A stretch of DNA of 64,000 nt from JACKAQ01 sp020634975 [NCBI: Calditrichia bacterium] (GTDB lineage: Bacteria; Calditrichota; Calditrichia; RBG-13-44-9), in contig JACKAQ010000003.1 in the NCBI GenBank assembly GCA_020634975.1, forward strand, positions 524,172 to 588,171, read 5' to 3'. Positions 61,505-64,000 of this stretch are shown here, piece after piece. A program made the position numbers and the translations under genes. The number at the start of each line of letters is the position of its first letter. Position 1 is the first letter of the stretch. The notes below the pieces were generated by a model. The model saw nothing but the letters and a program-made list of their open reading frames with translations, searched no databases and was not told the DNA's origin.

Positions 61505-62755
61505 TTATTGCAATTCGGACAGCCGTTTTTCCAGAAACCGGCGCTCCGGTTCCTGCCGGGTGAGCGATAATGCGCGGTTATATGCAGCGATAGCCTCGGC
61601 TGTTTTCCCGGAACGGCGGCATAAATCCGCCCGCGCAGCATGTGCCAGATGATAATCCGTCAGCTCGCCGCGTTCCAGAATAGCATCGATCAACGCAAGA
61701 CCCGCCGCCGGATTATCGCGCATCGCCACGGCAACGGCGCGGTTCAACTCGATGACGGGCGAAGGTTCGATTCGCAGCAGCACATCGTACAGCGACACAA
61801 TTTGTTGCCAGTTGGTTGTTGCGACAGCCGACGCCCGGGCATGCACCGCCGATATCGCCGCCTGCACCGAATAAACACCCAAACGTCCCGTAGTTAACAC
61901 CTGTTCAACCAGTGCAATACCTTCGGCGATATGTTCCCGGTTCCAAAGTGAGCGATCCTGGTCTTCCAGCAAAATAATATCGCCGTTTGCGGTTGTGCGC
62001 GCCGCCCGCCGCGATTCATGCAGCAGCATCAACGCCAAAAGCCCGGACACTTCCGGGTCCGGCAACAGCGTTTTCAGCAATCGTCCCAAACGAATTGCCT
62101 CGCCGGATAAATCTGCTCGCGTGTGCTGTTCACCCGACGATGCGGCATATCCTTCGTTAAACAGCAGATAAATAACGTTGAGAACCGTTTGTAATCGCTC
62201 CGGCAATTCGTCAGGCTCGGGCACCTGGTAGGGAATGCGGGCTTCGCGGATTTTTGCTTTTGCCCGCACAATGCGCTGGGCAATCGTCGAAGAGGAAATC
62301 AGAAAGGCATGCGCAATTTCCTCCGTCGTGAGACCGCAAACTTCGCGCAGCGTAAGCGCCAACTGCGCTTCCCGGGAAAGCGCCGGATGGCAGCAGGTGA
62401 AAATCAGCCGCAGCCGGTCATCGGCAACGGCGTGATCATCCGGTTCCGCGCTATCCGCATTTTCGGCATCATAACGTTCGAGAAAATCTGCCTCCAACGT
62501 ATCGAAACGGGCATTTCGGCGCAGATTATCGATAGCCTTAAATCGCCCGGTCGAAACCAGCCACGCTACCGGATTGCCGGGTATTCCTTCTTCCGGCCAT
62601 TTTTCGAGCGCAACCCGGAAGGCTTCATGCAGCGCATCTTCCGCAATATCAAAACTTCCCAACAGGCGAATAAGCGTGGCAAGCACCCGGCGCGATTCCG
62701 ATCGGTAGATCGCATCTATTTGCCGGTGGATATCTTCCGGGTTGTGGTTGTTCAT
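61505..62755 (-). CDS. ECF42-type RNA polymerase sigma factor with C-terminal extension
   Basis: 416 residues from the ATG at 62755; the frame is open to 62956, but that would overlap the SRPBCC gene and add residues unlike the family. Sigma region 2 is about 10-80 (FDIAEDALHEAFRVALEKWP, GNPVAWLVSTGRFKAIDNLR). Region 4 is about 120-170 (REVCGLTTEEIAHAFLISSS). A conserved DUF6596 block follows (LQTVLNVIYLLFNEGYAASS, EAIRLGRLLKTLLPDPEVSG), then a TPR-like C-terminus (GKTAEAIAAYNRALSL). ECF42 sigmas lack a separate anti-sigma; the C-terminal extension is thought to control them. Typical partners, YCII/DGPF and VOC proteins, are clustered here. Confidence 0.92.
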   Translation of the reverse strand: MNNHNPEDIHRQIDAIYRSESRRVLATLIRLLGSFDIAEDALHEAFRVALEKWPEEGIPGNPVAWLVSTGRFKAIDNLRRNARFDTLEADFLERYDAENADSAEPDDHAVADDRLRLIFTCCHPALSREAQLALTLREVCGLTTEEIAHAFLISSSTIAQRIVRAKAKIREARIPYQVPEPDELPERLQTVLNVIYLLFNEGYAASSGEQHTRADLSGEAIRLGRLLKTLLPDPEVSGLLALMLLHESRRAARTTANGDIILLEDQDRSLWNREHIAEGIALVEQVLTTGRLGVYSVQAAISAVHARASAVATTNWQQIVSLYDVLLRIEPSPVIELNRAVAVAMRDNPAAGLALIDAILERGELTDYHLAHAARADLCRRSGKTAEAIAAYNRALSLTRQEPERRFLEKRLSELQ

Positions 62756-62802
62756 AAACGATCCCGGAATGGCGTCATCTGTTTCGGTTTTATCCGGATC
62801 AA

Positions 62803-63252
62803 CTATTTTTCCGCCAGTTTTTTGAGTTCTTCCAGCGCTTTTGGCCAGATATCCCCGAACATTTCGGCATGCTCTTCGGCTGTATCGAGTTCTACAAACA
62901 CGTTGGTTGTACCGTTCGATTCGGTAAATGTATAATTTTCCAGCGCACCGGCCCACGCCTTCACCGCTTCGCTGGATGTATCTTCTTTCCCGTCCTGCAC
63001 AAAGCCAATATGCTCGATAGAGACATAGGCATATTGCCGGTTTTCTTTAATCCGGCTGACCATTCCCGCTACATTTCCGGATGTATCCGGGGCGACGAAA
63101 AGAATTTTACTGCCTGTATTCCAATTCCCGAGGTAATGGGAACCGGGCATAAAAACATCCGCCCAAACCCGGTAGGTATCCTGGTTCAGCATGGTGTTCC
63201 AGACTTTTTCCTTCGGGGCATTTATATCGATTGAAAACTGCAGTCTTTTCAT
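62803..63252 (-). CDS. SRPBCC superfamily protein (START-like)
   Basis: 149 residues. The helix-grip fold is indicated by the N-terminal FSIDINAPKEKVWNTMLNQD and YRVWADVFMPGS, the middle ISRIKENRQYAYVSIEH-like strands (VSRIKENRQYAYVSIEHIG), and the C-terminal helix WPKALEELKKLAEK. AHSA1-like members bind hydrophobic ligands. The ATG has AAAGGATC upstream. It is immediately upstream of the ECF42 gene and probably in the same unit. Confidence 0.88.
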   Translation of the reverse strand: MKRLQFSIDINAPKEKVWNTMLNQDTYRVWADVFMPGSHYLGNWNTGSKILFVAPDTSGNVAGMVSRIKENRQYAYVSIEHIGFVQDGKEDTSSEAVKAWAGALENYTFTESNGTTNVFVELDTAEEHAEMFGDIWPKALEELKKLAEK

Positions 63253-63534
63253 GTTGATTGATCCTTTGTTTTACAAACATTCATTTGGGTATTTGTGATA
63301 CTATGATTCTGTATAATTTGGTAATGATAAATTTTGTCTATTTCTTTGTAAAATCTGTGGTCATTCGTGAAAATTATTGGCAAAAAGAGAGTCTGCAACA
63401 GTATGGAAGGCCGGAAACTCATTCTCATATTGCAGCAAGCAAAACAAATGACAAATGATCGCAATTCGAATCCCGGAAACCAAATTTATCCATCCCCTTT
63501 AACCCTTTATCCTTCACCCTTTATTCTTAATCCT

Positions 63535-63948
63535 TCACTTCGGCATTTTACTGAAATCCATATGCAGCATATTCCAGCGGTGATCGTCCGGGTCTGTAAA
63601 GCCGAAACCATACATCCAGCCCTGGCTTTCCGCCGGTCCGCCAAAAACCGTGCCGCCGGCCTGTTTCACCCGAACAGCCATTTCATCCACTTCGTTCCGG
63701 CTTTCGGCATCAAAAGAGAACAGCACTTCGGTGCCGCGTTTGGTATCCGCCGGATCGTTTTGGGCGATCCCTTTAAAAACGGATTCCTGAAACAGCATAA
63801 CAACGACGTTTTTTTCGCCAACCATTACACTTGCGCTTTGCTCACTGTCCGGAAAATTGGCATTTGCAGAAAACCCGATATCGGTAAAAAAACGCTTCGA
63901 CTTTTGGACGTCTTTCACGGGCAGATTGATCCAGATTTCTTTTATCAT
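63535..63948 (-). CDS. VOC superfamily protein (glyoxalase-like)
   Basis: 137 residues. EIWINLPVKDVQKSKRFFTD opens the VOC fold, NVVVMLFQESVFKGIA holds the second strand set, and GFGFTDPDDHRWNMLHMD contains the conserved Asp-His region at the end. It belongs to the same minus-strand cluster of single-domain proteins, separated from the SRPBCC gene by about 280 AT-rich bases in which I see no gene. Substrate unknown. Confidence 0.9.
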   Translation of the reverse strand: MIKEIWINLPVKDVQKSKRFFTDIGFSANANFPDSEQSASVMVGEKNVVVMLFQESVFKGIAQNDPADTKRGTEVLFSFDAESRNEVDEMAVRVKQAGGTVFGGPAESQGWMYGFGFTDPDDHRWNMLHMDFSKMPK

Positions 63949-64000
63949 GATTGTTTTCCTGTTTTGTTTGTTTGTTTGATGTATATAAAATTCATGAATC

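Noticed and set aside
61399-61641. Minus-strand frame ending FFLCDLCVLCGK
   Set aside because: The Cys-rich end is the translation of a widespread noncoding repeat, a known kind of false gene.

Overview
The window looks like chromosomal DNA of a free-living Gram-negative bacterium related to the Calditrichota / FCB side of the tree. This is inferred from the content, since no rRNA is present. Several large exported proteins end in the PNPFN ... G-xY-xx-R-WD ... ASGxYxxRL module typical of FlgD-like / type IX-type C-terminal sorting domains. There is a PorV-like barrel fused to OmpA, and there are FG-GAP/ASPIC and lamin-tail proteins. No tRNA, rRNA, CRISPR array, transposase or phage gene was seen.

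Layout. (1) 1-4675, minus: two tandem paralogous secreted lamin-tail-domain proteins, the first cut by the window edge. (2) 4878-20046, minus: an exopolysaccharide locus. It holds two thymidylate-kinase-like proteins (one fused to a nucleotidyltransferase-like domain), a NodB deacetylase, a transglutaminase-like membrane protein, an asparagine synthetase split by a frameshift, a GT2 synthase, AlgD-type GDP-mannose 6-dehydrogenase, two GT4 enzymes, a 52-residue membrane protein, a heparinase II/III-fold protein and WecB. (3) 20436-22546, minus: fabA-fabB (anaerobic unsaturated fatty acid synthesis) and a GIY-YIG protein. (4) 22561-24911, minus: a CapA-like protein and another GT4. (5) 25175-34052: a secreted FG-GAP/ASPIC protein and a small membrane protein (plus), then a two-gene operon (minus) of a VWA-DUF11 surface protein and a PorV-OmpA-DUF11 fusion. 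(6) 34357-39677: DUF2256, ParA, cyclophilin, MsrB, a tiny isolated transcription unit encoding a 13-residue peptide, and an M16 peptidase pair. (7) 39931-51697, plus: rhomboid, TPR protein, RseP, UppP, an NSS transporter with its MetS subunit, HolA, an ECF sigma with putative anti-sigma, a GAF/degenerate GGDEF protein, a PhoD-like phosphatase and a 50-residue membrane protein. (8) 51971-58096, plus: a 2041-residue thioester alpha-2-macroglobulin. (9) 58195-63948, minus: a DoxX protein, then an ECF42-type sigma factor surrounded by small one-domain proteins (DUF1801, three VOC, SnoaL-like, two YCII/DGPF, SRPBCC).

How the parts fit. The polysaccharide locus plausibly makes and exports a uronic-acid-containing polymer: AlgD makes GDP-mannuronate, WecB makes UDP-ManNAc, and the glycosyltransferases, deacetylase and heparinase-fold protein assemble or tailor it. 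UppP (undecaprenyl carrier recycling) and RseP plus the ECF sigma pair are envelope functions. The VWA/PorV-OmpA operon and the sorting-domain proteins are surface proteins. The right end is a compact ECF42 accessory cluster.

The least explained item is at 36639-36793 (minus): a consensus promoter, a maximal Shine-Dalgarno sequence, a 13-codon frame and a strong terminator packed into about 200 bases. Five small genes (34 to 52 residues, plus the 13-residue peptide) were found by reading the intergenic DNA.
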